Shown here: positions 45,719 through 56,345 of the stretch, piece after piece
How the letters are laid out: every line of letters starts with the position of its first letter
Numbering within the stretch: the stretch's first letter is position 1
Source of the DNA: Papiliotrema nemorosa
Taxonomy: Eukaryota > Basidiomycota > Tremellomycetes > Tremellales > Rhynchogastremaceae
Direction: 5' to 3'
DNA: 64,000 bases
Assembly: GCA_032158125.1 (NCBI GenBank)
Contig: JASKOT010000008.1
Coordinates: forward strand, 1 to 64,000
Notes under the pieces: generated by a model
The model's database searches: none
The model's input: only the letters and a program-made list of their open reading frames with translations
Told to the model about the DNA's origin: nothing
Made by a program: the position numbers and the translations under genes

Positions 45719-47155
45719 ATGTCATCCGTCTCAGAATTTGTCGCCGCAGCTGTCAAAGCCGACCCGCAGTTGGTCGGATCGAGCGACAAGGACAAGACTG
45801 CAATCACCCAGCTCGAGGGTCAGACCGAGGGAATGGTCAAGGATCTCTCGGTATGTGTCGCGTCCGGGACAATAGCTCATCCGACAGGCTTTGAATGAGA
45901 AGCTCACTCCGATCACTTATTTACACGCCAACACCCCATCTTCAGCCGACGTCGCTTTGTTCTGTCATCTCCACCCCTCCATTGTAAGCTCGAGCTTCGA
46001 GATAGATCACTGACATACAGGCATCCACCTCTGCCGCTCAACATCCATCTCAACCATCATTGTTGCGGTATTTCCTCCAAATTCAGTCACTTTCACCAGT
46101 TCAGTCTGCTCAGTCTGCTCTGCCAAACTCTTTCCCTCCTTTGGACATTGACGTCTCAACCCTGCCAACACCCCCTCGACAGGTGATTGCTCCGGTCAAA
46201 AAGGAAAAGAAGCCCAAGGCTGCGGTGACTGCCGCTCAAGAGGGTGAGGGAATTGTCGCTGCCGTCACAGCAGGAGCTGCATCTGCAGCCGCCGCTGTCG
46301 GAACCGCCGTCAACGCCGTCAAGGAGGCTGTCGTGGGTGGAGCCGAGGAGGTCAAGAAAGATGGAAAGAAAAAGGAAAAGAAGGAGAAGCCTGCCAAGGC
46401 TGCCCCAGCCAAAGCTGCCGAGCCGGCAAAGATCACTCCCGGCTTGATTCAACTGATAGTTGGGAAAATTACCGAAGGTGAGGAACCTCAAGAAGGATCT
46501 GAGCTGACAGCAGTCAAAGCTCATCCCGATGCGGACAGTCTGTATGTTGAGCAAATAGACTGCGGAGAGGCGGAGCCGAGAACCATCTGCAGTGGTCTGC
46601 GTGCGTACTGTCAGCTTGAAGATCTGCAGGACAAGCTGGTCGTTGTTGTCGCCAAGTAAGAGATGTCCTTGGATTACATGCTGACATTCTGCTTGAAACC
46701 GGTCAAGATGAGGGGTATCGCATCCGCTGGAAGTGGGTCAGACTATTTCGAGCATAGATATCGTGCTGATATCAGTGCTCTTGTGCGCCACGGCAAAGGA
46801 GGGCAAGGAAGGGGGAATTGAAACCGTTGTCCCACCACCGGGATCGCAACCTGGAGACAGAATCTACTTCAAGGGCTTTGAAGGTGAGCTTGGACAAGTC
46901 CACTTTGAATATATACTTATCACAGATGTCACCCCTGAGGCACAGCTCAACCCCAAGAGAAAGATGTGCGTGGTCCCATCCCATTACAGAGCGCTGTACT
47001 GATGTCCCAGCTTTGAGACGATTCAACCCGGTTTCATCACACAAGATGACCTGGTCTGCACCTGGGTCGACCCAGAGACACAAAAAGTCCACGAGATTGT
47101 AACAGACAAGGGACCTTTAAAGTCTAGCAAGTTTGCAGGAGCCAGTCTGTCGTAG
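45719..47155 (+). CDS. ARC1: tRNA-binding aminoacyl-tRNA synthetase cofactor ARC1 (EMAPII-like)
   Basis: Cytosolic factor that binds tRNA and docks MetRS/GluRS. N-terminal GST-like part over several exons: MSSVSEFVAAAVKADPQLVG, ALNEKLTPITYLHANTPSSA, DVALFCHLHPSI. Then a Pro/Ser stretch and a Lys/Ala-rich linker (VKKEKKPKAAV; KKDGKKKEKKEKPAKA). The C-terminal OB-fold domain has GLIQLIVGKITEGEEP, VKAHPDADSLYVEQIDCGEA, TICSGLRAYC, NLKPVKMRGIASAG and MVLCATAKEG. The last exons give FETIQPGFITQDDLVCTWVD and end KFAGASLS. HPDADSLYVE with NLKPVKMRGI...MVLCA is the EMAPII/Arc1 hallmark. Its stop is 116 bp from the convergent GRS1 stop. Confidence 0.94.
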
Positions 47156-47271
47156 AGAAGCATAGGATTGTAACGACACAGTATGCATCCTGGTTTCATA
47201 ATGTCATACTCCTTTGCTATCCCCACTTGAGCGGAGAGAAAGGTAACAGGGTCCACCGTACAAAACGATCC

Positions 47272-49664
47272 TTACTCGACATCCTGTACTCCGCTGTAGA
47301 CTTGAAGTTTTTGTGATGCTTCCTCCCATGTGAGCGTTCCGTTGACCAGCTCGTATACGACGGCGACGACCTCGTCGACCTGACCGATGAGCTGAGCGGT
47401 GGTATCTCTCTCTCGCAGGGTGATGGTTCCGTTCTTGATCGCTGGATATTAGCTGAGCGGGATTCAGAAAAGGAACCACTCACAAGCAAAGTCGACGGTA
47501 CACCCAAACGAGATACCCAACTCGTCTGCTCGAGAGTACTTCTTTCCAATGGTCGCACTGCTGTCGTCCACTCGACTGGAAATACCGATCTTTCGCAGTT
47601 TCCTAGCTGAATACATCAGCCTTGTTCATGCTGGGAACCATGTGGGGAGCGGAAATGGAGCTATCGACGCACAGATCTCATGCACCAAAGCCTTCAGTGC
47701 GGGGTCTTGCGAGATCATGACGATCAAACATTTGATCGGAGTAACCAGAGCGGGCAGTGACAATACTCCTCGAGCTTTGTCCTGCTCACGAGCCCAGTAA
47801 GAGTGCTCGAGCAAAGAGTAGAGAACTCGCTACGATGATCAGCGACCGGCAATGCGGGACTATCAGTAGACCTACGCCCAACCCGAATGATGGCTCGATG
47901 ACGTTGGGAATGTACTCTCTGACTGGACCATTAGCGAGAGGCGGACAATCTTTTCATGTCACTTGCCATGCTCGGTGACGGTCACCCTCGTGATGGAAAG
48001 GAGCTCATTTGTGAGGTCGTACGATTTGCCATCGGAGCACTTGACTGGCGATACACTGCGGTCAGGAAGCAGTCTGACCGCTCACTCACCCCTTTTCCAG
48101 CTCATCCTTGATGCACTGCAACTTGTCCTCGTCGAGACTCTCCAAGGTCTCCTTGACAGTAGCGGCGTCCTTTTTGAAAGCCATACCAAACTCCTTTGGC
48201 TTGTAGTTGATTTGCAGCTTTTCAATCGTCCTGGGCTCTGGGAGTGCCTCTCGCACCTTGAGCGACTGCTTTGTCTTGGCCGAGTGGACAGACAGATCGT
48301 ACGCGGATCGGTCGGCGCATCCAACACACTCGATCCAACCATATGACGATTGAATTTCAAAGTCCCAACAATCCGCAGCGTAGTGAGCCATCTCGTTGGC
48401 CATGTGCTGTCGGCATCTCATCCTTGTGGGGTCGATACCGATTTTAGTCAGGAAAAGTTGTGTTCGGGCAAGGAAGTAACCAAGCGTCTCATTGTCGACA
48501 ATCTTTTGCGCCACAGCTTCCCCAATGGTCATTGAGACGAGGTCGGTCTTTCCTTGCACCTGGACATCTTTGGCAAGGAGGCTCAATTTGACATCCTTGA
48601 CCTCGTTGAATCGGGAATGTCGCTTGTCGAGTGGGTCGACGTAGTGTTCGATCTCGGCCATGGTGAATTCCCTGCGAGTCAGCCTGATACTCACGCGACC
48701 ACTTACCGGACTCGGAGAAGGCCCTGTCGAGGAGAGATTTCATTTCGGAACGATTTTCCAATCTGTGCCGAGGCGAACGGGACCTTACCGTTGTTGAATT
48801 CGAGCAGTTTGGCAAAGTTGACGAAATGTCCCTGAGCAGTCTCGGGACGGAGGTATCTGGGGTCAGTATTGTGCGCTAAACGTTGGCTCACCCCTTGATG
48901 TGTCCGGTAGGACCAATATTGCTTTCGAACATCAAGTTGAACTCGACGGGATCCGTGAATTCGTTTCCAGTGGTAGGGTTTCGGATGTTGTACTTTTTGA
49001 TAATCTCCCCCAATTCAGGTCCAGTGTAGTTGTCGATTTGTGCCAACAGGTTTTCAATCTCGGCAACGACCTCATCCTCGAGCCTGACAGCTACGCTCTT
49101 GACCCTCTTCTTTTTCTTCTTCTTGTCCGCCTCGTCGTCCTTGGGTGGCTCCTCGACGACTCCTCGGGCCTCCTTGTCTCCTTTTAATCGAGCCTCCAAC
49201 ACAGCCTCCACCAGATGGTCCGCTCGGTAGATCTCTCCGTTTTGCACATCCTTGACCATCCAATCAGCAAACTTGTCCACGTGTCCGGAAGTCTTGAGCA
49301 CATCGGCCAAGGTCATGATGGTTGTGTCGAGCTCGAGCATATCCTCCTCGATGATGAAATGCTTTCGCCAAGCGTCGATAATGTTGGCCTGCAGCGCTGA
49401 GCCTGGCGGTCCATAGTCGTACAGACCGGCGACACCGCCGTAGATTTCGAAGGAAGGAGTGAAGAAGAATCGGTGGGTCAGCATGCCATCCAATGCCGCC
49501 TTGTCAAACGCATGAGCGGTTTTGTTGACCGGAGTCGCCAAGGTGTTGGGGGTGGAGTTTGACGCCGAGGCTGCCATGCTGGTAGAAGATCGGGTGTGCA
49601 GGTTCCTTTTGAGTGTGTTTGATAGCTGTCTAGGTATGAATGTCCGCGTCGAGGCGAATGTCAT
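47272..49664 (-). CDS. GRS1: Glycyl-tRNA synthetase
   Basis: Class II synthetase charging tRNA-Gly. [20 protein letters not shown] starts a basic, Arg/Ser/Thr-rich leader that looks like a mitochondrial presequence. An in-frame Met at residue 30 ([10 protein letters not shown]) would give the cytosolic form. The catalytic core has [60 protein letters not shown], then [20 protein letters not shown] (motif 2 region) and [36 protein letters not shown] and [20 protein letters not shown] follow. The C-terminal anticodon domain was joined over introns and ends [13 protein letters not shown] Lys-rich [10 protein letters not shown] insert lies in the N-terminal third. Divergent from SUP35. Confidence 0.96.
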
Positions 49665-49914
49665 TCAACGGTGGATGATATATAGACTGGGCAGTGACTC
49701 GAAATCTCTACGAGGGTCAGAGTGGGAATGGGATTCGAATGACGTGTCATCCACTTTTGGCTGCTTATCACTCCACCCTCTCCCCCCCCCCCCCTGAAAC
49801 ACTTCGCCCTGACGTCGTTGCCACCCAATCGTTGGGTGTCGAAAAATCCACTCCCTTCGCATAGTCTATCCCACCACTTGACCTCTCGCCAGCGCCCACA
49901 GCTATCTAATCAAA
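49665..49914. promoter_or_regulatory. Divergent promoter, GRS1 / SUP35
   Basis: 250 bp between divergent ATGs with a 13-nt C run (49782-49794) almost exactly halfway: about 118 bp from the GRS1 ATG and 120 bp from the SUP35 ATG. A TATATA lies at about 49678-49684 on the GRS1 side, too near the ATG to be sure it acts as a TATA box. Confidence 0.55.
49782..49794. repeat. Poly(C) run, 13 nt
   Basis: Uninterrupted C run at the midpoint of the GRS1/SUP35 divergent promoter. Confidence 0.9.
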
Positions 49915-52396
49915 ATGTCAGGAGGACCACCCTCAGGAGGCTTCAACCCAGGAGCTTTCGAGTTTAGACCTGGCTCAGGAGCTCCCTTTGTCCCCCGAGG
50001 TCAACCTCAGCAACCGCAACAAGGAGCGTACGACCCATATGCCATGTACGGCCAACAACAGGGCTACCCTCAGCAGGGCTACCCACAACAGGGCTATCCC
50101 CAACAAGGATATGGCGGGTATCAAAATCAGTCTTACGGCAATCAACAATACTATTCCCAAAACATCCCCTCCGCCCCTCAAGCTCAACCTTCTACTCAAA
50201 AGGCATTCGTCCCAGGACAAAGGCAGGTCTTTGTCCCCAATCAACAAAAGCCCGTCCAAGGCTTCCAACCTCCTACCATCAGCAACAATGCTTCTTCAGG
50301 TACTAGCACCCCACCCAAACCTGCCGCGTCGCTTAGTATTGGTGGAGCGAGCAAACCGGCATCACTCTCCATTGGAGGTGCCAAACCTGCAGCAAAGCCA
50401 GCAGCATCTCTGTCCATCGGCGGGGACAAGTCTACCCCAAAGCCTGCTGCTTCATTGTCAATAGGAGGTACCAAGACTGCCAAAAAGGAGGAGCCTGCCG
50501 CCAAGCCTGCTGCCTCATTGTCAATCGGTGACAAATCGACCAAGAAGGAGGAGCCCAAGGTGGAAAAGGAGGTCAAGGAGGAGGCCAAAGCACCCGTAGC
50601 ACCGGTAGAAAGCGCTACGGCTCCTGCGAGCGCACCAGCACCTGCCCCTCCCGTCGAGAAGGCGCAACCATCCGGAACTGCCACCCCGACCAACTTTTCC
50701 AAAGTGTCGGCGAAGAACGATGCCGATGCAGTGGCCCGGGAACAAGCTGCCGCCGGAGAGGATGCTATGCGGGATCTGTACGGTGATGATGTCAAAGATG
50801 AGAACAAGCCTCATCTGAACGTGCTTCTTGCCGGTCACGTCGATGCCGGAAAGTCGACCACTGGAGGTCAATTGTTGTATCTGACCGGTGCCGTCGACAA
50901 ACGAACCATGGAGAAATACGAGCAAGAGGCGAAATCCGCTGGAAAAGACACGTGGTACTTGTCATTTGTCCTGGATTCCGGAAAAGAGGAGAGAGCGCAG
51001 GGAAAGACTGTCGAGCTGGGTCGGGCAGCGTTGGAGACGGAGAACAGGAGGATAACCTTGCTTGATAGTCCTGGACAGTGAGTCAATTTCGCGAGAAGAT
51101 GTGCTGAGGTGCAGCAACTCGTTTGTCAGTGCGATGATTTCGGGTGCGGCACAAAGCGATGTAGCAGCTTTGGTGAGTAGCCTCTCGGATCTCCGACCTT
51201 GCAGTCTTAGATCGACTATACTGATGCTAGATCCTCTCCGCTCGAAAAGGAGAATTTGAGGCTTCGTTTGAACGATCAGGACAGGCCCGAGAGCATGCGG
51301 TCCTCATCCGAAACGCCGGCATCTCGCGAATGATCTTGGTCATCAACAAAATGGACGACATTACAGTCAACTGGGACAAGGCACGATTTGACGAGATTCA
51401 TGACAAGGTCATTCCATTCTTGAAAGGACTGGGTTTCAACCCAAAGACTGATTTGACCTTTATTCCCGTTTCCGCTCAGCTCGGTCAGAACATGAAGGAA
51501 CCTGTCGACAAGAAGCTGGCGCCATGGTACGAGTGAGTGAACATCTGGGACCTGTTGCGCAGTGCTCATTGCTAGCGGACCCACCTTGCTGGGTTTCCTC
51601 GACAGCCTGGACGTTATCGACCGTGACATCAACGCGCCGCTGACCCTGCCCGTCTCGGAGAGGTACAACGACCAAGGTACCACAGTCATGGGCAAGATTG
51701 AAACGGGTCGAGTCAAGCGAGGTGGAAAGCTGCTGTTGATGCCCAACCGGGTTCAAGTGGAAGTTGCAGCCATAACGACCGAGGACGGCGCCGAGATTGA
51801 AAACGCTTTTGCCGGAGACAACGTTCGAATTAAGCTCAAGGGTGTTGCAGAAGGTGCGGGTGTAAAGCAACAGCGCTGACAACAGACGAGGTCGCTCCAG
51901 GAGATGTCTTGACGTCGGTGTCTGCGCCAGTCCATGTGGCTACAGGTTTCCAAGCCGATGTGTCCATCTTGAACAGTAAAAACATCATTGCCAATGGTGA
52001 GGACCCCTTGGAGACAAGGCTGAATGATCAGGGTTCTCTTGTATACTGCACGCCCATACATCGACTCAAGAGGTCAACTTGACTCAACTCATTTCCTACT
52101 TTGACAAGAAGACACGTCGAAGGTCCAAAAAGGCTCCTCAGTTTGCCAAGCAGGGTATGCTGGTCAGGGCTGCCTTTTCACTTCCCGTACCAGTGTGTCT
52201 CGAGACTTTCAAGGACAACAAGTCTCTGGGTCGATTTACCTTGCGTGATGAGGGTGAGTGGACACTCCCGGAGGGGATCCTAAGCTCACGATGCATAGGC
52301 AAAACGATTGCCATTGGTAAGATTACCAAATTGCTGTCTTCGGCAGAGGCCGAGGCGAATGTTCCAGACGTGGCCAACTTGAACATTGGAGCCTAA
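49915..52396 (+). CDS. SUP35: Translation termination factor eRF3 (SUP35)
   Basis: GTPase that helps eRF1 release the peptide at stop codons. The N-terminus has a PAM2-like FNPGAFEFRP (poly(A)-binding protein contact), then a Gln/Tyr/Gly prion-like region with four GYPQQ repeats (about residues 45-66), then five copies of an ASLSIG unit separated by Lys/Pro/Ala linkers. The GTPase core: NVLLAGHVDAGKSTTGGQLL (G1), KTVELGRAALETENRRITLL (G2 region), DSPGH (G3, split by an intron; DAPGH is usual), VINKMDDITVNWD (G4). C-terminal barrels: INAPLTLPVSERYNDQGTTV, GKIETGRVKRGGKLLLMPNR, RSKKAPQFAKQGM and LGRFTLRDEGKTIAIGKITK. About six introns. Frame and length match the full-length family. Confidence 0.95.
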
Positions 52397-52691
52397 GCGG
52401 TCAATGTGACTCCGTCCTGAGGCCCAGTCTCGGATGCTTTTTTCACGAGGAAAACGCCACTCGAGGATCAGCTCGTCATCTTGGACTGCAGGGCGAGCCG
52501 GCAGAGTTGTAGAACGCACACTCATCTTTGATGCATCGCAATCTCGACGATTCCAAACGTGATTGGGTGATGACTGGCCGCACTTCGTCATGACTGCCAT
52601 TTCTTTTTCAACATTGAATTCAACATTCGGCCCTGATCACGCGCCATGTGCATCATATGCATCACGATAGCACTACAAACTACGACCGACC
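52397..52691. other. Intergenic between convergent SUP35 and the His-rich gene
   Basis: 295 bp. I see no gene here; it should hold the two facing 3' ends. Confidence 0.5.
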
Positions 52692-55246
52692 TCAGGCAAA
52701 GGTAGCGGCAGGCGCGGAAGCCAGCGTGTCATCGCTCGTCTTGGTCCATCGCCAGCTGTCATCAGCTGCCACCTTTTCCAAAGACTCACTCGTAAGGTGC
52801 AGTGTACCGCGGTCGATCCTCGTCGTACTCGTCTCGACCATATGGAACGTACCCTTCATCATAGTCGTCGTACATGGGTGCGCCGTACTGCGAGGGTCGG
52901 TACGGTTCATCCTCGTAGTCTCCTGGGTACCCCCAGTTTCTCGCATCCATCGTGCCCATTTGGGATCCCATAGCGTTGGTAGAGTCATCTTGAGGGTCCT
53001 CTGAGCTGGATGAGAGGGCCTGCGCGTCGTCGGACTCGCCGTCGTCGTAAGCGAGATTTGTCTGTACGGAAGGGTTGACTGGAGTGAAGAGGAGGGTCAC
53101 GTTGGACGCCTTGGAGTCTAGCGCCGTGGAGTCGGTGGATGTCTTGGGTCCAGTGGTGTTGAGAGCGGGAGGCGCACTCGAAGTGGAAGGTGAAGCACTC
53201 GAGGTGACTGCAGAAGCATCCACATCATCCGACGTGGCGGTGACGGACGTGTCATCGTCGTCGACCGAATCGGGGATACTAGCGAGGACAGCTTGAGCCA
53301 CTGGAGAGGGTTTCCAATCTGGGTGAATGACTCCGCTCGCCGGGTCATAAGAGAATACTTGGCTCGAGTGTGGATCACTGCCCTCTGCCATGCACTTGGT
53401 CACGAAAAGTGGGCCGGGATTGCAGGGTGCCGGGTCGAATGTCGCGCAGTATGGCTCGACTGAAGCGGATTGCGCGACAAAGATGGGCAACTTGAGATTG
53501 ACCCGGATCGGTCCATCTTGAGGCGTGGCAGTCACGTCGGTGGCATTGAACACCCCAGCTTTGGCAGGGACGAGGTAGACTTGGGTTCGAATGTTATTTG
53601 ATGCATTGAGCACGAACGAAGAGTTTGACTCGGTGCCGTTGGTGGTGGACAAGACTAGAGAGGCGATCCGGGCCGGGTTGGTAGAGTTGGCCACGGGGCT
53701 CGTGACGTCGATGTATCCCGGTGCACCACCCATGTCGACGGCATTGTCCCTCTTGGTGACCACTGTCACGTTGTCCTTATTGTGCTCATGGTGCCCGTGT
53801 CGGTCGTGACGATCGTGTCTATCGTGGCGATCATCCGAGTGGCTCCGCTTGTACCAGCCGTCGATGACCCTCACACCGTGTCCATGCCCGTGATCAAAGT
53901 ACAAAGGTCGACCGTACTCGTGTCGATAGTAGGCATCGGTATCTCTCCAATGATGACGTCCATCTACAATGGTGACACGGTCAGAGTGGCGCCTGCCGAG
54001 GTGGACCGAGGGCTCTTTGTCGCCGTTGATAACCACCTCCCCACCCTTGCCACCCGAGCTGACACTTGTGTCCGAGTCTGCTCGCTCGACGATGACAGGG
54101 TGACCATGGCGATGATCGCCATCGAGAATGACCACCTTGTCGTGGTGGTGTCGTCCACCGTGGCCCACTTCAATGACATCTTTCTTGTCAATGACGGTGA
54201 CTCCGTGTCGGTGTCCATCTACAATCGTTGACCCATGTCGACCACCCTCGATCACAGTACTCGTAGTGCCGTGTCGATCTGCATCGACGACACCAGTTCC
54301 GTGACGGCCACCTTTGATGATGGTGGTATCTCGATTGTGCTTTTTGGCGTGAATATGTTTGTGCACGAATTTGTCCGAGTGGCGGTCGTGACCCTCGTCA
54401 ATGACCACCACATCATCGTGATGTCGCTTTTCCACAATGTTGATGTTGTCGCCATGGGCGTGAATGTGAGAGTGGACATTGTCGTCATGGTGATTGTGAT
54501 GACCATGGTGACCGTGGTGATCATCGATCACAACCACATCATCACCGTGATGTCGCTTGTCAAAGTAGACGTGGTCACCGTGATACTGACCGTGACGATG
54601 GTGCGATCGGTAGTGGTCTCCATAGTATCCGTGTCGGCCTCTGTAGTCGTCGTCAAAGTAGTAGTCGTCGTGTCGTCGCTTGTCGTGAATATGCTCATGG
54701 ACGTTGACGTCATGTCCGTGATGTCGGTGTCCTTCCACTACGATGATGTCTTCATGTCGTCGGGGCTGGACCGTCTCAACATTCACCAATGTTCCGTGGT
54801 GGTTGTGGCCGCCATCCGAAAGGTCGACGTTGATGAGGTCGTCCACCTGGTGTGATCGAGCGTGGACAGAAGGAGCAGTCTCAATGTTGATGAGAGAGCC
54901 GTGATGATTGTGTGGTCCGGTAGAGATGTCGAGGTTGATGAGATCCGTATCGACTCGAGAGTCGGGTTCGTTGCGCCACGGACCTCGTCGACCAAGTCGA
55001 CCCCTCCACATTCGTTTTCCATTCTCGGGGAGGGAGAAGGTCTTCTGATGCAGTGTTTCCTGGCAATCAGTGCTGATCTTGGAGTCCACTCACAGGAAGT
55101 CGGAGCACTGCAGCGTCCACATCGAGCGATGAGACAGAAGACGTTCCCTGTCCAGCAGGAATGGCCGCTGCTTGGATCCCGCTCGCTCCCAGAGCGGTCA
55201 CCAGGACAGCGGATTTGAAAGCCTTCTTCGAGGATAGCTGTACCAT
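52692..55246 (-). CDS. Secreted histidine-rich repeat protein, unknown function
   Basis: Exon 1 MVQLSSKKAFKSAVLVTALG continues ASGIQAAAIPAG, a clear signal peptide. A 34-nt intron joins LRLP to ETLHQKTFSLPENGKR. Two near-repeats follow (LINLDISTGPHNHHGSLINI; LINVDLSDGGHNHHGTLVNV). The next 380 or so residues hold about 74 His (hand count), in HHG/HRHG motifs between short Val/Ile strands such as KRHHGDDVVVIDD, KRHHDDVVVIDEG, TVIEGGRHGSTIVDGHRHG. Dibasic KR sites recur (near 54558, 54429, 53850, 53754). Then a Cys-containing beta-like domain (PYCATFDPAPCNPGPLFVTK), a Ser/Thr/Asp stretch and an Asp/Tyr-rich tail. The frame stop at 52786 lies inside a GTGAGT donor; splicing 52756-52789 extends the end to 52692. 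Metal binding or a wall/matrix role is inferred only. Confidence 0.8.
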
Positions 55247-56345
55247 TTTGTCGATGATTGATCCCAAATACGTCGACGCAGAAAGTACCGAAGAGAGGTG
55301 AGATTAGTGTAGAAGAACCGGTATCGAGTGGAACAAAGCCGCAGGCTGTTGTTGACTTGAGATAGATTACCTTTTGTTTGCCGTAGATAGTCGAAGAAGA
55401 GAATGTCGTCTGGTGATTACCGTAGGACCTGCCTAGAGTAACACGAGGATTGGTGTAAAGGAGGTAGAGTAGTCACAGACGAGCGGAATCGAGAGATCGT
55501 TGGCGAGAAAAGGCGGCTTGCACAGCAAGTACCGGTTGTGAAGGAGAGCGGGTTAGGAGAGAGAGGGTGGGATGAGGTCTGGAGGTCTCTGGCAGTAGGT
55601 ATATATACCATACATTGATGGCTGCGATCGGGTCAGCGAGGTGGCAGGCCAAGCTGGAGACAGGATGGAAGGCGAGACTGGTTTCCGGCTGTTTCGTGGC
55701 TTGCAGAGTTTCAGGCTAGGATACTTGATTTGGTTCTGTAAGGCCATACGGTGGATCAGCAATCTCTTTGAGCCTTGTCATCGTGATTCGGCGATCCTTT
55801 GCAGCGTTACTCGAAGCACGCCCGGGTCAGGGTAGTTCGTGGGGTATGTGAGAGCTCCAGTTGCATCTCTGTCAGCAACGGTACTCTACCTCGATCCGAG
55901 CTCCCCATGCATTGCTTACGAAGACTGTCTTGCACTGCCGTTCTACCAGTTGTCTCACCGTGTTGGGCCTGCCATCGAGAGGACTGGTCGAGAAGACGTT
56001 CAAGCAGAAGTGAGGACTCATCGTGGTGTCGAGTACGAGATGACCAAATCCGTGCCTGATCGCCCTCGACAGCAGTGCTTCAAACAACGCAACCCACCAT
56101 GCTCTTGACACCGTCTTTGCCCCTCTATAGTAGTCAGACAGCAGCATTGGATCGCCCAAGTTCAGACAGTTTAGTTCCACCTTTTTTTTCCGGAGCAAGA
56201 GGGCTGCAGTGTGGCTGTGTGCAAGGGAGCCAACAGTACGTCCGAACACTCTACGCCCCACTGATCACCAGTGGTACCACCCATTGCGCATGTTTCGTAT
56301 GTCCCTACAGCTCTGCCGAGTCGGACGACTAGCCTCAAGTCCGCC
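55247..56345. other. Intergenic, about 1.1 kb upstream of the His-rich secreted gene
   Basis: No exon recognised on either strand. It holds the promoter of the secreted protein, with a TATA-like palindrome at 55599-55610, a long likely 5' leader, and the upstream region of the small + strand gene at 56346. The unusual size suggests regulated expression. Confidence 0.45.
55599..55610. promoter_or_regulatory. TATA-like palindrome GGTATATATACC
   Basis: A perfect 12-bp palindrome containing TATATATA, about 353 bp upstream of the His-rich gene's ATG. It is the best TATA-box candidate of that promoter, although it would imply a 5' leader of about 300 nt. Confidence 0.4.

Noticed and set aside
54235..54855. 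A 206-codon Val/Met-rich frame on the + strand opposite the His-rich gene
   Set aside because: His codons CAC/CAT read as GTG/ATG on the other strand. The sense frame has a signal peptide and a meaningful repeat pattern.
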